This document shows positions 33,776-42,214 of a stretch of DNA of 64,000 bases, one piece after another (the first letter of the stretch is position 1; every line of letters begins with the position of its first letter). This DNA is from Ignavibacterium sp037440165. GTDB lineage: Bacteria > Bacteroidota > Ignavibacteria > Ignavibacteriales > Ignavibacteriaceae. The stretch spans positions 1 to 64,000 of the forward strand of contig NZ_JBBIUQ010000007.1 of assembly GCF_037440165.1 (NCBI RefSeq), written 5' to 3'. A program made the position numbers and the translations under genes. A model generated the notes under the pieces. The model was not told the DNA's origin. It was given only the letters and a program-made list of their open reading frames with translations, and did no database searches.

Positions 33776-34489
33776 ATGAAACTAGAAAATCAGCAAATAT
33801 TTTTACCAGGCGGATTTAAGCAATTCAGGATTTTGAAGTCTAAATACGATCTTTCTGAAAAAGATGTTTTGATTATCGGCTCGAACAGCGAGAAGATTGC
33901 TGAGAAAATGATAGATAGCGATGCAAAATCTGTAACGGTGATTGTGAGTGATTACGATTCATTAATTAATTCCAGATTAAATCTGAGAAAAGAAATTAGT
34001 GTCTCTGTAAAAATGATGGATTTTGAGAATACAGATTTTGCTGATAATGAATTTGATTTAGTCTATGCACAGGCATCTGTTTCTTTAACTAACAGAAATA
34101 AAATCATCAAAGAGATAAAAAGAATTCTTAAACCAGATGGTGTTTTTTGCGTAAGTGAAATTACTTCATTAACAAAAGAATATCCGCCGTTTGTTAAAAA
34201 CATTTTTGAAGCTTCTGATATTCTTCCGTTATTAAATAATAGTTGTACAGAGTATTACAAAGAAAGAAAGTTTTCTGTTTTGTATGAAGAAGATCTTTCT
34301 TCATCATTAACAAGTTTTTATGAGAACGCTGCTAATACGCTTGATGAAAGCTTTGAAAGTTTAACTGATAAAGAAAAAAGCTATTACAAAAAATTATTAA
34401 ACAAGATCAGTCACGAATCCAATGCTTACCTGAAACTTGGTGCAGATAAATATCTTGGATTTAAGATGTTGATATTAAAACTTTTGTAA
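33776..34489 (+). CDS. Class I SAM-dependent methyltransferase-like protein
   Basis: 237 residues from the ATG at 33776; a TTG at 33755 would add 7 residues with no ribosome-site support. A Rossmann-like N-half shows DVLIIGSNSEKIAEKMI, an acidic VSDYDSL strand end, a DFENTDFADNEFDLVYAQASVSL strand 4 and an ILKPDGVFCVSE strand 5, all in methyltransferase order. The glycine loop is atypical (GSNSE rather than GxGxG), so SAM binding may be altered. The substrate is not evident. The next gene, rlmD, follows after a repeat-bearing spacer. Confidence 0.75.
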   Translation: MKLENQQIFLPGGFKQFRILKSKYDLSEKDVLIIGSNSEKIAEKMIDSDAKSVTVIVSDYDSLINSRLNLRKEISVSVKMMDFENTDFADNEFDLVYAQASVSLTNRNKIIKEIKRILKPDGVFCVSEITSLTKEYPPFVKNIFEASDILPLLNNSCTEYYKERKFSVLYEEDLSSSLTSFYENAANTLDESFESLTDKEKSYYKKLLNKISHESNAYLKLGADKYLGFKMLILKLL

Positions 34490-34490
34490 A

Positions 34491-34556
34491 ACTTAGTGTC
34501 TTGGTGTCTTAGTGGCAAAGAATTTTCGCCACAAAGTCTCGAAGGCACAAAGAAAG
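34491..34556. repeat. Dispersed CTTAGTGTCTT...CTTAGTGGC-type repeat before rlmD
   Basis: The block runs CTTAGTGTCTTGGTGTCTT, AGTGGC, then GCCACAAAGTCTCG and GGCACAAAGAAAG, a degenerate inverted pair (TTAGTGGC with GCCACaAA). It belongs to the common CACAAAGACACTAAG-type intergenic repeat class. It ends 4 bp before the rlmD ATG and so forms its entire 5' spacer. Confidence 0.7.
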
Positions 34557-34560
34557 AAAA

Positions 34561-36012
34561 ATGAAAACTAAAAAAGGCGACATAGTAGAACTTCAAATAG
34601 AAAAGTATGCTTTTGAAGGAAAAGGAATTGCTAAGGTTTCCAAGAATGAATTACTTGGACTAAATGACGAAGATGGCAATGAAAAAAATTATGTTGTATT
34701 TGTTCGCGGAACTTATCCTGGTGATACAGCAAAAGCAAGATTAACTAAAATAAAAAAATCTTATGCTGAAGCTGTTGCTGTTGAAATGGTAACTCCATCC
34801 GAAAACAGAATTACTGCTAAGTGCAAATACTTTGGTCTCTGCGGTGGATGTAAACAGCAGGATCTTTCGTATCCGAAACAACTTGAGTATAAGCAGAAAC
34901 AAGTAGAAGAAATTTTCTACAAGCTTGGTGGATTAAAAGATTTTTCGATTGATCCAATTATTCCATCCGAAAAAATTTTTTTCTACCGAAATAAAATGGA
35001 ATTTTCATTCAGCAACAAACGATGGCTGACCAAACAGGAAATTTCATCCTCAGATAAACTTAACAAAGATTTTGCTCTAGGATTGCATATCCATAAAATT
35101 TACGATAAAGTTCTCGATATCGATGAATGCTTCCTTCAATCAGAAGTGAGCAATCAGATTCTGAGCTTCACGAGAACTTTTTTTATGAGTAAACACACTT
35201 CAGTGTATTCAACCAAAACGCATAATGGATTTTTAAGGAATCTTGTTATACGACAATCTTTTATTAATGAAGATTTGATGGTTAATCTTGTAACTTCTGA
35301 AGAGAACGATTCACTACTTAAAGAATTTGCAGATGAACTAATCAAAAAACATCCTTCAATAACTACAGTAGTAAATAACATAAGTAAAAAATTATCATCT
35401 GTAGCAATTGGTGATTATGAAAAGGTGATTTACGGTTCAGGATTTATTTATGATAAAATTGGAAGTTATAATTTCAGAATAAGTGCTAATTCATTTTTTC
35501 AAACAAACACATTGCAGGCAGAAAAATTATATCAAACAGCACTTGATTATGCTGAGTTAACAGGGAATGAAATTGTTTATGATCTTTATTCCGGTGCAGG
35601 AACAATTGCAATTTATACTTCAGATAAAGCAAAGCAAGTTTATGCTTTTGAATCTGTAGAATCCGCAATCTCAGATGCACACATTAATGCAGAGTTAAAC
35701 AAAATTAATAATGTAAAATTCTTTTCCGCAGATCTCTATAAATCATTTCTGCCCATTGTAGAAAAAAACAAAATTCCCAAACCTGATGTAATGATTATTG
35801 ATCCGCCAAGAAGCGGAATGCACCCAACAACGGTAAATGACGTTATAAGTTTATCTCCGAAAAAAATTGTATATGTAAGCTGCAACCCAACAACTCAGGT
35901 TAGAGATATTAAATTAATGGTTGAAGCTGGCTACAGATTAGTTAAAATCATACCTGTTGATATGTTTCCTCAAACTTTTCATATAGAAAATGTGGCGTTA
36001 TTAATAAAATAG
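34561..36012 (+). CDS. rlmD: 23S rRNA (uracil-5-)-methyltransferase RlmD-like
   Basis: 483 residues. A TRAM RNA-binding domain (about 1-75) is followed by the 4Fe-4S cysteines CKYFGLCGGC plus a later Cys in DIDECF. The methyltransferase domain includes YDLYSGAGTIAIY, DPPRSGMHP and VSCNPTTQVRDIKLM with the catalytic Cys, and the C-terminal HIENVALL. This layout is that of RlmD/RumA, which methylates U1939 of 23S rRNA; the exact target could be another uridine in this lineage. Confidence 0.9.
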   Translation: MKTKKGDIVELQIEKYAFEGKGIAKVSKNELLGLNDEDGNEKNYVVFVRGTYPGDTAKARLTKIKKSYAEAVAVEMVTPSENRITAKCKYFGLCGGCKQQDLSYPKQLEYKQKQVEEIFYKLGGLKDFSIDPIIPSEKIFFYRNKMEFSFSNKRWLTKQEISSSDKLNKDFALGLHIHKIYDKVLDIDECFLQSEVSNQILSFTRTFFMSKHTSVYSTKTHNGFLRNLVIRQSFINEDLMVNLVTSEENDSLLKEFADELIKKHPSITTVVNNISKKLSSVAIGDYEKVIYGSGFIYDKIGSYNFRISANSFFQTNTLQAEKLYQTALDYAELTGNEIVYDLYSGAGTIAIYTSDKAKQVYAFESVESAISDAHINAELNKINNVKFFSADLYKSFLPIVEKNKIPKPDVMIIDPPRSGMHPTTVNDVISLSPKKIVYVSCNPTTQVRDIKLMVEAGYRLVKIIPVDMFPQTFHIENVALLIK

Positions 36013-36177
36013 AGCACTGATTCCTGACCTGATAAAGCCATAAATGACGACATATAAGCATCATTCAATGCCCTCAGTGCAAGTTCAAATTCAGAACGCA
36101 CTTTAATAGCCATTTCATGCTAGCAATTAAGTTTTACTAATGAAATAGTTATTAAATATTATGCAGCCAAACTTAAT

Positions 36178-37659
36178 TTAATTTCTTTTATAAATTCCTC
36201 TAAATTTTCCATTTGGTTGCACCGATGTAAATTCAGTTGGTCTGTCGCCATCCATTTGAAAAGTGATAATATAATTCTGTTTATCTTTAACAGTAAATAC
36301 ATCTTTAGAAACGGGAATAAATTCGCTGTCTTCTTGTCCAGGTACTTTGGCCCATAATTTATTATCACGGATTTCTATAACAATGTCAATATTATAGGTT
36401 TCAAGAGTATATACACCTGTATATTTCTGTAAATCTTTTATTGAGATATTATAAGATTCTTTGTTCAACAAAATATTCAATTTTCTGAGTGTTGAGGAAT
36501 CTTCTTTAATCTTTATTGCTTTTTTATAATAGGTAATAGCATTATTTGTATCATTTTTAGCTATCAGAAAGTCAGCGTACGAAACATACACATTATTACT
36601 ATTGGGATAGCTTTCAACGTTAAGTCTAAATAATGATTCTGCTTTGTTGTATTGCTTTTTATTAAGTGCATCATAACCCAGATAATTGATAAATGCTTCC
36701 GGGGCCGAAACCTTATAACCCATTTTCTCTGAAATTTTTATATAATGTGATTTAAGTTTACTTGCAATTAGCGATGTGGAATCAGCAAAATCTTTTTCAG
36801 TTGCATCAAAGAAATAATAGTCAAATATAAATCGCAAACCATCATACTCGCTTTTTAGCGGCAGAGTGTTATGCCTTTCATCTTCATAAAATTTTTGAGA
36901 GTATTCCAAACCATTGCTATTGGTTTTTAAAAATTTATCTAATTTAAAGATAGAACGTATATGCTGTGTCTCGGTTGAATTGTCACTTTTGAGCATTGAT
37001 AAAGAAAAACCATCGGGCATTGTATTAGCTGTTCCGATAAATAACTTTTTACCACTTAGATCCAGATTCGGTAGTTGAGATATTGTGTGGTTCAGAAATG
37101 TTTCACTTTTATACCACATACTAGGATCAATTGCGATATATGCATTGAACAGATTAGGAAAATTGGTCAATATATCAACAGCTGTAAGTCCACCTAATGA
37201 ATGTCCTACTAATAATCTGTAGGGTGCTGTTTTATAATTCTTCTCAATATAAGGTATTAGCTCTGATGATAAGAAATTTACAAAAGGGTTTGTTTTATCT
37301 AAATCATTTGAAGAAAGAACTACTGGTGTAAGATCTCTTAATCTGTTTGTGTTTTCTATGCCTACAACAATCATTTCAGGTAATACACCATTGCCATTGG
37401 CCTGGCTTAACTGATGAACAATTCCTACTGTGGATATAAAGTGAACCTCTCCATCCAGTAAATACAACACCGGATATCTGCTATAAGAATTTACATTTTG
37501 GGATGTAATCTCAGGAGTGTATATCCAAAGTGTTCTGTTTTCATTTAAAGCCTTAGAATAGATAGTCTCTTTTTTGCCAATGATTATATTCTCACCAGTT
37601 TGTGCATTTGCATAAGAGAAAGAATAAATAAAAAAAGTTATAATAATAAGAAATTTCAT
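36178..37659 (-). CDS. Secreted esterase (Fes/D-type alpha/beta hydrolase) with TPR-like C-terminus
   Basis: 493 residues. A signal peptide (1-20) precedes an esterase domain (about 20-285) of the enterochelin-esterase/S-formylglutathione-hydrolase type (PVLYLLDGEVHF, MIVVGIENTNRLRDLTP, the GHSLGGLTAVD Ser elbow, and a DERHNTLP His). Two or more TPR-like helices follow (about 320-400; INYLGYDALNKKQYNKAESLF, NVYVSYADFLIAKNDTNNAITYYKKAI). A short C-terminal beta region follows. It overlaps the preceding XRE regulator stop by 4 bp, so the three genes 38420-36178 form one operon. The substrate is not known. Confidence 0.85.
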   Translation of the reverse strand: MKFLIIITFFIYSFSYANAQTGENIIIGKKETIYSKALNENRTLWIYTPEITSQNVNSYSRYPVLYLLDGEVHFISTVGIVHQLSQANGNGVLPEMIVVGIENTNRLRDLTPVVLSSNDLDKTNPFVNFLSSELIPYIEKNYKTAPYRLLVGHSLGGLTAVDILTNFPNLFNAYIAIDPSMWYKSETFLNHTISQLPNLDLSGKKLFIGTANTMPDGFSLSMLKSDNSTETQHIRSIFKLDKFLKTNSNGLEYSQKFYEDERHNTLPLKSEYDGLRFIFDYYFFDATEKDFADSTSLIASKLKSHYIKISEKMGYKVSAPEAFINYLGYDALNKKQYNKAESLFRLNVESYPNSNNVYVSYADFLIAKNDTNNAITYYKKAIKIKEDSSTLRKLNILLNKESYNISIKDLQKYTGVYTLETYNIDIVIEIRDNKLWAKVPGQEDSEFIPVSKDVFTVKDKQNYIITFQMDGDRPTEFTSVQPNGKFRGIYKRN

Positions 37660-37880
37660 TTTTGCTCCTCTATTTTTTCATTTACATATTCTAGTATATC
37701 AGCAGGCTGACAATTCAATGCTTTGCAGATAGCCTCTAAAGTGCTAAAGCGTATAGCTTTTGCTTTCCCTGTTTTTAAGATGGAAAGATTTGAAAGTGTA
37801 ATATCAACTTTTTCTGATAGCTCATTAAGCGACATTTTTCGCTTCGCCATCATTACATCTAAGTTTACAATTATTGGCAT
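37656..37880 (-). CDS. Small XRE-family (Cro/CI-type) transcriptional regulator, YozG-like
   Basis: 74 residues, one helix-turn-helix (about 10-60): AKRKMSLNELSEKVDITLSNLSILKTGKAKAIRFSTLEAICKALN followed by CQPADILEY. This is the compact regulator that is repeatedly found beside DUF2975 genes (YozG/YoaS in Bacillus). It starts 3 bp after the DUF2975 stop codon and overlaps the esterase by 4 bp. Binding to the perfect palindrome upstream of the operon, as an autorepressor, is the likely role. Confidence 0.92.
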   Translation of the reverse strand: MPIIVNLDVMMAKRKMSLNELSEKVDITLSNLSILKTGKAKAIRFSTLEAICKALNCQPADILEYVNEKIEEQK

Positions 37881-37883
37881 ATC

Positions 37884-38420
37884 TTATACCGTTAGATCGT
37901 TTTCTTTTTGTAACTCGATACCTCTTTGGAAAATTAATGTAATAACAAATAATATTGCTGACATCATTAAATAAACGCCACCGTCATCCCAATATCTTTC
38001 TACAACTCCAACATTATAGCCTTTCTCTATTAATCTCTGTATAAGCCGTTGCGCTATGAAGCTTATTATACCTATAGCAAATGCATAATAAGTAATTTTT
38101 GAGATGATGGAAGAAACATTCTCACTAAAAGGCTTTACCAGATTAAGTTTCTTAAACAATTTAAGAACAATGTAAAAGACAAAAGCTTTTAATGCTGAAA
38201 CACTAATGATCAAAGAAAAAACAAACACATAGACTGATTGGCTTTTACTATAAAGTTGTGAGAGATCCAACCCGAGATGAAGATTATGAGTTGCTGCAGG
38301 ATTAAACAGGCTATATATCAAGTTGAACAATAAAGCACCTGTTTGAACACTATAACCTGCAAAAATCAACCAGCAAATCGTTTGAATTGCCTTCCAAATG
38401 AAGTTATTTTTCTTTGACAT
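37884..38420 (-). CDS. DUF2975 membrane protein
   Basis: 178 residues with four hydrophobic helices (about 8-32, 66-92, 104-126, 150-168) and the DUF2975 arrangement: an N-terminal helix pair, a KLFKKLNLVKPFSENVSSIISK amphipathic segment, then two further helices. Family function is unknown, but it is tied genomically to small XRE regulators, which suggests a sensor or partner of the regulator. It is the first gene of its operon, behind a palindromic operator and a Bacteroidota-type promoter. Confidence 0.9.
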   Translation of the reverse strand: MSKKNNFIWKAIQTICWLIFAGYSVQTGALLFNLIYSLFNPAATHNLHLGLDLSQLYSKSQSVYVFVFSLIISVSALKAFVFYIVLKLFKKLNLVKPFSENVSSIISKITYYAFAIGIISFIAQRLIQRLIEKGYNVGVVERYWDDGGVYLMMSAILFVITLIFQRGIELQKENDLTV

Positions 38421-38448
38421 ATACCTTTTCCAAATTGTTTACTATGCA

Positions 38449-38478
38449 AAGATAATAAATATTTATTGATAATCAATA
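38449..38478 (-). promoter_or_regulatory. Bacteroidota-type promoter of the DUF2975 operon
   Basis: On the minus strand TTG (38473-38475) is followed after 19 bp by TATCTTTG (38446-38453), matching the -33 TTG / -7 TAnnTTTG consensus used by the Bacteroidota housekeeping sigma factor. The leader to the ATG at 38420 is about 25 bases. The -33 element lies within the palindrome 38457-38485. Confidence 0.7.
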
Positions 38479-38485
38479 AATATTT
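38457..38485. promoter_or_regulatory. Perfect 29-bp palindrome, probable operator of the DUF2975/XRE operon
   Basis: Two 14-base arms are perfectly complementary around a central A at 38471 (core TTGATAATCAA, AT-rich outer arms AAATATTTA / TAAATATTT). It spans the -33 element and most of the spacer of the promoter. Its start is 36 bp from the DUF2975 start codon. The helix-turn-helix protein encoded in the operon is the natural ligand. Confidence 0.8.
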
Positions 38486-38898
38486 TTCCTTTTACAAAAA
38501 ATGTGATGTGGATAATATATCTCTGTTCATTTCTATAAAATTGTTAGAAAATTAAATCCAGGCCGTGATTTTTAAGCATTTCCAGCGAATAATTGGTAAA
38601 ATCATATTAAAAGTAATAATTCGAGAAATACAGATGAAAAAAATATTTTAATTGTAATACTTTTTTCAATTGGCGCAAATTGCATTTGGACACAGTATTT
38701 TGAAGGATTATTTTAATGGAAATCAAGATAGTTTGGTGATAGGGGCAACTATTTAAAGGAAAAGAGTGGCAACCAATTATGGAATCAATGGATTTAATTT
38801 ACTAATTGAAACAATATCAAGAATTTGAGAGAACAGAATTCCAGTAAACCATTTTAAGGTAATCAATTTTGAAGTATTCGATAAGTTCGGTCCGTGGT
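38486..38898. other. Gene-free spacer
   Basis: No frame with coding character and no strong structure was seen. It is AT-rich. A TTTGGACACAG word (about 38688) is shared with the spacer at 3888-4241, which hints at common decayed repeat origin. No terminator for the rsmI gene is evident at its left end. Confidence 0.5.
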
Positions 38899-39573
38899 TT
38901 ATTTGTTTTTGATTATCAAAACAAACTCACCTTTTAATTTTTCTCTATCGACAATATTCAAAATGTTTTCTGCGTTACCACGATAAAACTTCTCATTCTC
39001 TTTTGTCAGCTCAAATGCGAGTACGCAGGGTACATCGGCTCCGAGAAGTTTAACAATATCTTCCATTAAAGTTTTTAATCTGTAAGGTGTATCGAGTAAG
39101 ACAATTGTTTCTTTTATTCTTCGTAAATCATAAAGCTGTTTTCTGCGAATGTCTTTCTTTGGCGATAACCATCCGTAGTAATAAAATTTTTCGAAATCCA
39201 ATCCACTGCCAACCAAAGCTGTTAGTAAAGAACTTGCACCCGGAACAGGAATCACATCAATCTTGTTCTGTATTGCAAGATCAACAAGCAAATGTCCAGG
39301 ATCTGAGAACAACGGAGTTCCGCAATCAGAAATCAGTGCGGCAGTTTTTCCTTCAAGAAGTTTTAATATCAGATCGTTAGCATTTTCATTTTCGTTGTGT
39401 TCGTTAATAGAAAATAATTCTTTCTGGATTTTGTAATGGGATAATAATCTTCGTGCTTCTTTGAACTCTTCGCAAATTACAAAATCGCATTCTTTAAGAA
39501 TTCTTAATGCGCGTAGAGTTATGTCTTCATAATTCCCGATTGGTGTGGAAACGATGTATAGTTTTGATTTCAT
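38899..39573 (-). CDS. rsmI: 16S rRNA (cytidine-1402 2'-O)-methyltransferase
   Basis: 224 residues, TP-methylase fold. Family blocks in order: LYIVSTPIGNYEDITLRALRILKECD, CEEFKEARRLLSHY, EHNENENANDLILKLLEGKTAALISDCGTPLFSDPG, VIPVPGASSLLTALVGSGLDFEKFYYYGWLSPKK, and a C-terminal REKLKGEFVLII. It methylates the 2'-O of C1402 in 16S rRNA at the decoding centre. The protein is slightly shorter at the C-terminus than many homologues (which run to about 280), apparently lacking the extra tail domain. It stands alone on its strand. Confidence 0.94.
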   Translation of the reverse strand: MKSKLYIVSTPIGNYEDITLRALRILKECDFVICEEFKEARRLLSHYKIQKELFSINEHNENENANDLILKLLEGKTAALISDCGTPLFSDPGHLLVDLAIQNKIDVIPVPGASSLLTALVGSGLDFEKFYYYGWLSPKKDIRRKQLYDLRRIKETIVLLDTPYRLKTLMEDIVKLLGADVPCVLAFELTKENEKFYRGNAENILNIVDREKLKGEFVLIIKNK

Positions 39574-39726
39574 TTTTCTAAAATAATCATAAAGAAATTC
39601 ATTTAATTGTTTTTACATCTTTAATTAAATGTATTTATCTTTCGCACAGTAAAAATTAATAATCACAAATGATTTTATGTCATATCCCAAATCATCATTT
39701 CTCAACCAACCTAAGGAGCAATTAAT

Positions 39727-41712
39727 ATGAGCGAACATCACGGCGGACAGATTAAAGGACTTCCCGAGAATGCTTACAGCGAGTTAAAACCCGGTGAAGA
39801 ATACAAACCATTGATGCCTGCAGATTCAACTCCGCAGGAAATTACTCCTTACTCAGTTATTATGGGGTTGCTTATGGCCGTTTTATTTTCTGCGGCTGCA
39901 GCTTATCTCGGTTTAAAAATAGGACAGGTATTTGAGGCAGCTATTCCTATTGCAATTATTGCAGTTGGTGTTTCAACATTGATGAAGAAAAATGGCTCAC
40001 TCGGACAAAATGTGATCATCCAATCAATCGGACAAAACTCCGGACTGATAGTAGCAGGTGCTATATTCACAATTCCTGCATTGTACATCTTAAATTTGGA
40101 AGCTCATTTCTTCCAGATATTTTTAGCTTCAGCTTTTGGTGGAATATTAGGGATTCTTTTCCTAATTCCTTTCAGAAAATATTTTGTTGCTGAAATGCAT
40201 GGTAAATTTCCTTTTCCTGAAGCAACAGCAACTACTGAAGTACTTGTTGCAGGTGAGAAAGGTGGAAAGCAGGCACTTGTACTTGTTGTTAGTGGTTTAA
40301 TCGGCGGCGTTTATGATTTTATTATTGCAACTTTTGGTTGGTGGAGCGAAACCTTTACAACAAGAGTTTTTGGTTTTGGTGAAATGCTCGCCGACAAGTT
40401 TAAACTTGTTTTCCGTTTGAATGTAGGCGCTGCAGTAATGGGCCTCGGATACATTGTTGGATTAAAGTATGCAGCAATAATTGTTGCCGGCTCATTTGTT
40501 TCGTGGTATTTGCTTGTACCTGTAATCTCTTATATCGGTGCCGGATTAACAGAACCATTTGGAACAGGAGCGACAAAACTTATTTCTGCAATGACTGCAG
40601 AAGAAATTTTCCGACAGTATGTTCGTCACATTGGTATCGGTGGAATTGCAATGGCTGGAATTATTGGAATAATTCGTTCTTCAAAAATTATTCGTGATGC
40701 AATATCGCTTGGTGTTAAAGAAGTCTTTGGAAAGAAAGACGCTTCAAATAGTGTTTTTAGAACTCAGTTAGATCTACCGATGAAAACAATTGTTATCGGA
40801 ATAGTTGCAACTGCAATTTTGTTGTTAGCTTTCTTTCATTTTGGAGTATTAAATAATCTTGGCTGGGCTTTAACTGGCCTGTTAATCGTACTTATAATTT
40901 CCTTCCTCTTTACCACTGTTGCCGCTAATGCAATTGCAATTGTTGGAACAAATCCCGTCAGCGGTATGACATTGATGACTTTGATTCTTTCCTCAATCAT
41001 TCTTACATCAGTTGGATTAAAAGGTCAGCAGGGAATGATTGCTGCATTAATAATTGGCGGAGTTGTTTGTACAGCGCTTTCAATGGCTGGCGGATTTATC
41101 ACTGATCTTAAAATAGGTTACTGGCTTGGCTCTACACCAAAGAAACAGGAGCAATGGAAATTTCTTGGTGTACTTGTATCTGCTCTAACAGTTGGTTTTG
41201 TAATTATGATATTAAATGAAACTTACGGCTTTGTTGGTGAAAGCGCGCTTGCTGCACCGCAAGCAAATGCGATGGCAGCTGTAATTCAACCTTTAATGGA
41301 TCAGCAGCCGGCACCATGGACGCTTTATATTGTTGGTGCAATTTTAGCCTTGGTTTTAACAATGATTAAAGTTCCGGCTTTGGCATTTGCACTTGGAATG
41401 TATATTCCTCTCGAGTTAAACACACCTCTTTTAGTTGGCGGATTGATAGCTCATTATGTTTCAACAAGAAGTAAAGATGAAAAGCTTAACAATGCAAGAA
41501 AAGAACGCGGAACTTTAATTGCTTCAGGTTTTATTGCAGGCGGTGCTTTGATGGGTGTAATCAGTGCTTTCCTCAGATATCTTGGTTACAATTGGGTTAA
41601 TGTTGAATGGGCAGAATCACACTCTGCAGAATTACTTGGAATAGTAATGTTTGCTGTTATTTGTTTCTATATGATTTGGGATTCTTTAAGAGGAAAAGCA
41701 GAAGAAGATTAA
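39727..41712 (+). CDS. OPT-family oligopeptide transporter
   Basis: 661 residues with about 14-16 hydrophobic helices. The N-terminal Glu/Pro-rich segment before the first helix (PADSTPQEITPYSVIMGLLMAVLFSAAAAYLGLKIGQVFEAAIP) and the GKFPFPEATATTEVLVAGEKGG, ANAIAIVGTNPVSGMTLMT and ALSMAGGFITDLKIGYWLGSTPKKQ motifs are OPT-family features. It should import small peptides or peptide-like metal chelates driven by a proton gradient. AAGGAG lies before the ATG. A terminator follows, so the gene is monocistronic. Confidence 0.93.
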   Translation: MSEHHGGQIKGLPENAYSELKPGEEYKPLMPADSTPQEITPYSVIMGLLMAVLFSAAAAYLGLKIGQVFEAAIPIAIIAVGVSTLMKKNGSLGQNVIIQSIGQNSGLIVAGAIFTIPALYILNLEAHFFQIFLASAFGGILGILFLIPFRKYFVAEMHGKFPFPEATATTEVLVAGEKGGKQALVLVVSGLIGGVYDFIIATFGWWSETFTTRVFGFGEMLADKFKLVFRLNVGAAVMGLGYIVGLKYAAIIVAGSFVSWYLLVPVISYIGAGLTEPFGTGATKLISAMTAEEIFRQYVRHIGIGGIAMAGIIGIIRSSKIIRDAISLGVKEVFGKKDASNSVFRTQLDLPMKTIVIGIVATAILLLAFFHFGVLNNLGWALTGLLIVLIISFLFTTVAANAIAIVGTNPVSGMTLMTLILSSIILTSVGLKGQQGMIAALIIGGVVCTALSMAGGFITDLKIGYWLGSTPKKQEQWKFLGVLVSALTVGFVIMILNETYGFVGESALAAPQANAMAAVIQPLMDQQPAPWTLYIVGAILALVLTMIKVPALAFALGMYIPLELNTPLLVGGLIAHYVSTRSKDEKLNNARKERGTLIASGFIAGGALMGVISAFLRYLGYNWVNVEWAESHSAELLGIVMFAVICFYMIWDSLRGKAEED

Positions 41713-41758
41713 AAAGCCCCATCTAAATCTTCCCCTTAGGAGAAGACTTTAGGAAATT

Positions 41759-41797
41759 AACCTTCGGGATTTTTAAAAATCTCGGAGGTTTTTTATT
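41759..41797 (+). terminator. Rho-independent terminator of the OPT gene
   Basis: A 16-base arm pair (AACCTTCGGGATTTTT with AAAAATCTCGGAGGTT, two G-U pairs) is followed by a TTTTTTATT run. It lies 47 bp past the stop codon and separates the transporter from the hip promoter. An AAGCCCC/TCTTCCCCTTAGG repeat word sits just before it. Confidence 0.85.
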
Positions 41798-41805
41798 ATT
41801 CATTA

Positions 41806-41823
41806 TTACCGGTATAGCAGTAA
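41806..41823. promoter_or_regulatory. Operator-like site 1 of the hip locus
   Basis: TTACCGGTATAGCAGTAA, an imperfect 18-bp palindrome (half-site TTACnGnTA). It matches site 2 at 15 of 18 positions. The centre lies 70 bp upstream of site 2. Confidence 0.65.
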
Positions 41824-41875
41824 AAATTTTATATTTATAACATTTTTTGATTTTTCTCAATATAAATTTAATTTT

Positions 41876-41893
41876 TTACCGTTATAACAATAA
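41876..41893. promoter_or_regulatory. Operator-like site 2 of the hip locus
   Basis: TTACCGTTATAACAATAA, the same 18-bp motif, ending 5 bp before the -35 element. Its centre is 72 bp from site 3. Confidence 0.65.
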
Positions 41894-41898
41894 TTTCC

Positions 41899-41927
41899 TT
41901 GACATTTAGATATTCCAATACTATTTT
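41899..41927 (+). promoter_or_regulatory. Sigma-70-like promoter of the hip operon
   Basis: Consensus TTGACA (41899-41904), 17-bp spacer, TATTTT (41922-41927). The start of transcription would be near 41934, about 35 bases before the hipB ATG. It is bracketed by operator-like sites 2 and 3. Confidence 0.75.
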
Positions 41928-41947
41928 TCCCTTAGAACCAATTATTA

Positions 41948-41965
41948 TTACTGCTAAAACGGGAT
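41948..41965. promoter_or_regulatory. Operator-like site 3 of the hip locus (inverted)
   Basis: TTACTGCTAAAACGGGAT; its complement matches site 1 at 14 of 18 positions. It lies between the expected transcription start and the hipB start codon and overlaps the ribosome-binding region. Confidence 0.6.
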
Positions 41966-41968
41966 AAA

Positions 41969-42214
41969 ATGACATCTAAACAAATAGGGAAAATTATAAT
42001 CTTTCATAGAAAGAAAAGCAAACTTACGCAAAAGCAGTTAGCTGATTTGGCTGGAGTTGGAAAAACAGTTGTTTTTGATATTGAAAAAGGGAAAGAAACA
42101 GTACAGCTAAACTCATTGCTGAAAATACTTTCTGTTTTAAATATCAAACTGGAAATGAAGAGCCCAATAATGCATTTAATGGAGATTGGAAATGAGGAAA
42201 GCCAAAGTTTATAA
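41969..42214 (+). CDS. hipB: HipB-like antitoxin, XRE-family DNA-binding protein
   Basis: 81 residues with a Cro/CI helix-turn-helix (about 5-60): IGKIIIFHRKKSKLTQKQLADLAGVGKTVVFDIEKGKETVQLNSLLKILSVLNIKLE. The short strand IKLEMKSP after the helices is typical of HipB dimers. It should repress the operon by binding the 18-bp sites around its promoter. Its last 23 bp overlap the next gene. In tripartite Hip systems HipB is a DNA-binding partner while HipS neutralises the toxin; which protein is the antitoxin here is not shown by sequence. Confidence 0.9.
   Translation: MTSKQIGKIIIFHRKKSKLTQKQLADLAGVGKTVVFDIEKGKETVQLNSLLKILSVLNIKLEMKSPIMHLMEIGNEESQSL

Noticed and set aside
35979..36113. Minus-strand 44-codon frame (starts MAIKVRSEFELALRALNDAY) after rlmD
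   Set aside because: Helical-looking but very short, without ribosome site, and its end overlaps the rlmD 3' end; could be a gene remnant, but there is no support.
36061..36177. Terminator for convergent rlmD and esterase genes
   Set aside because: No stem with a following T-run was found in this spacer.
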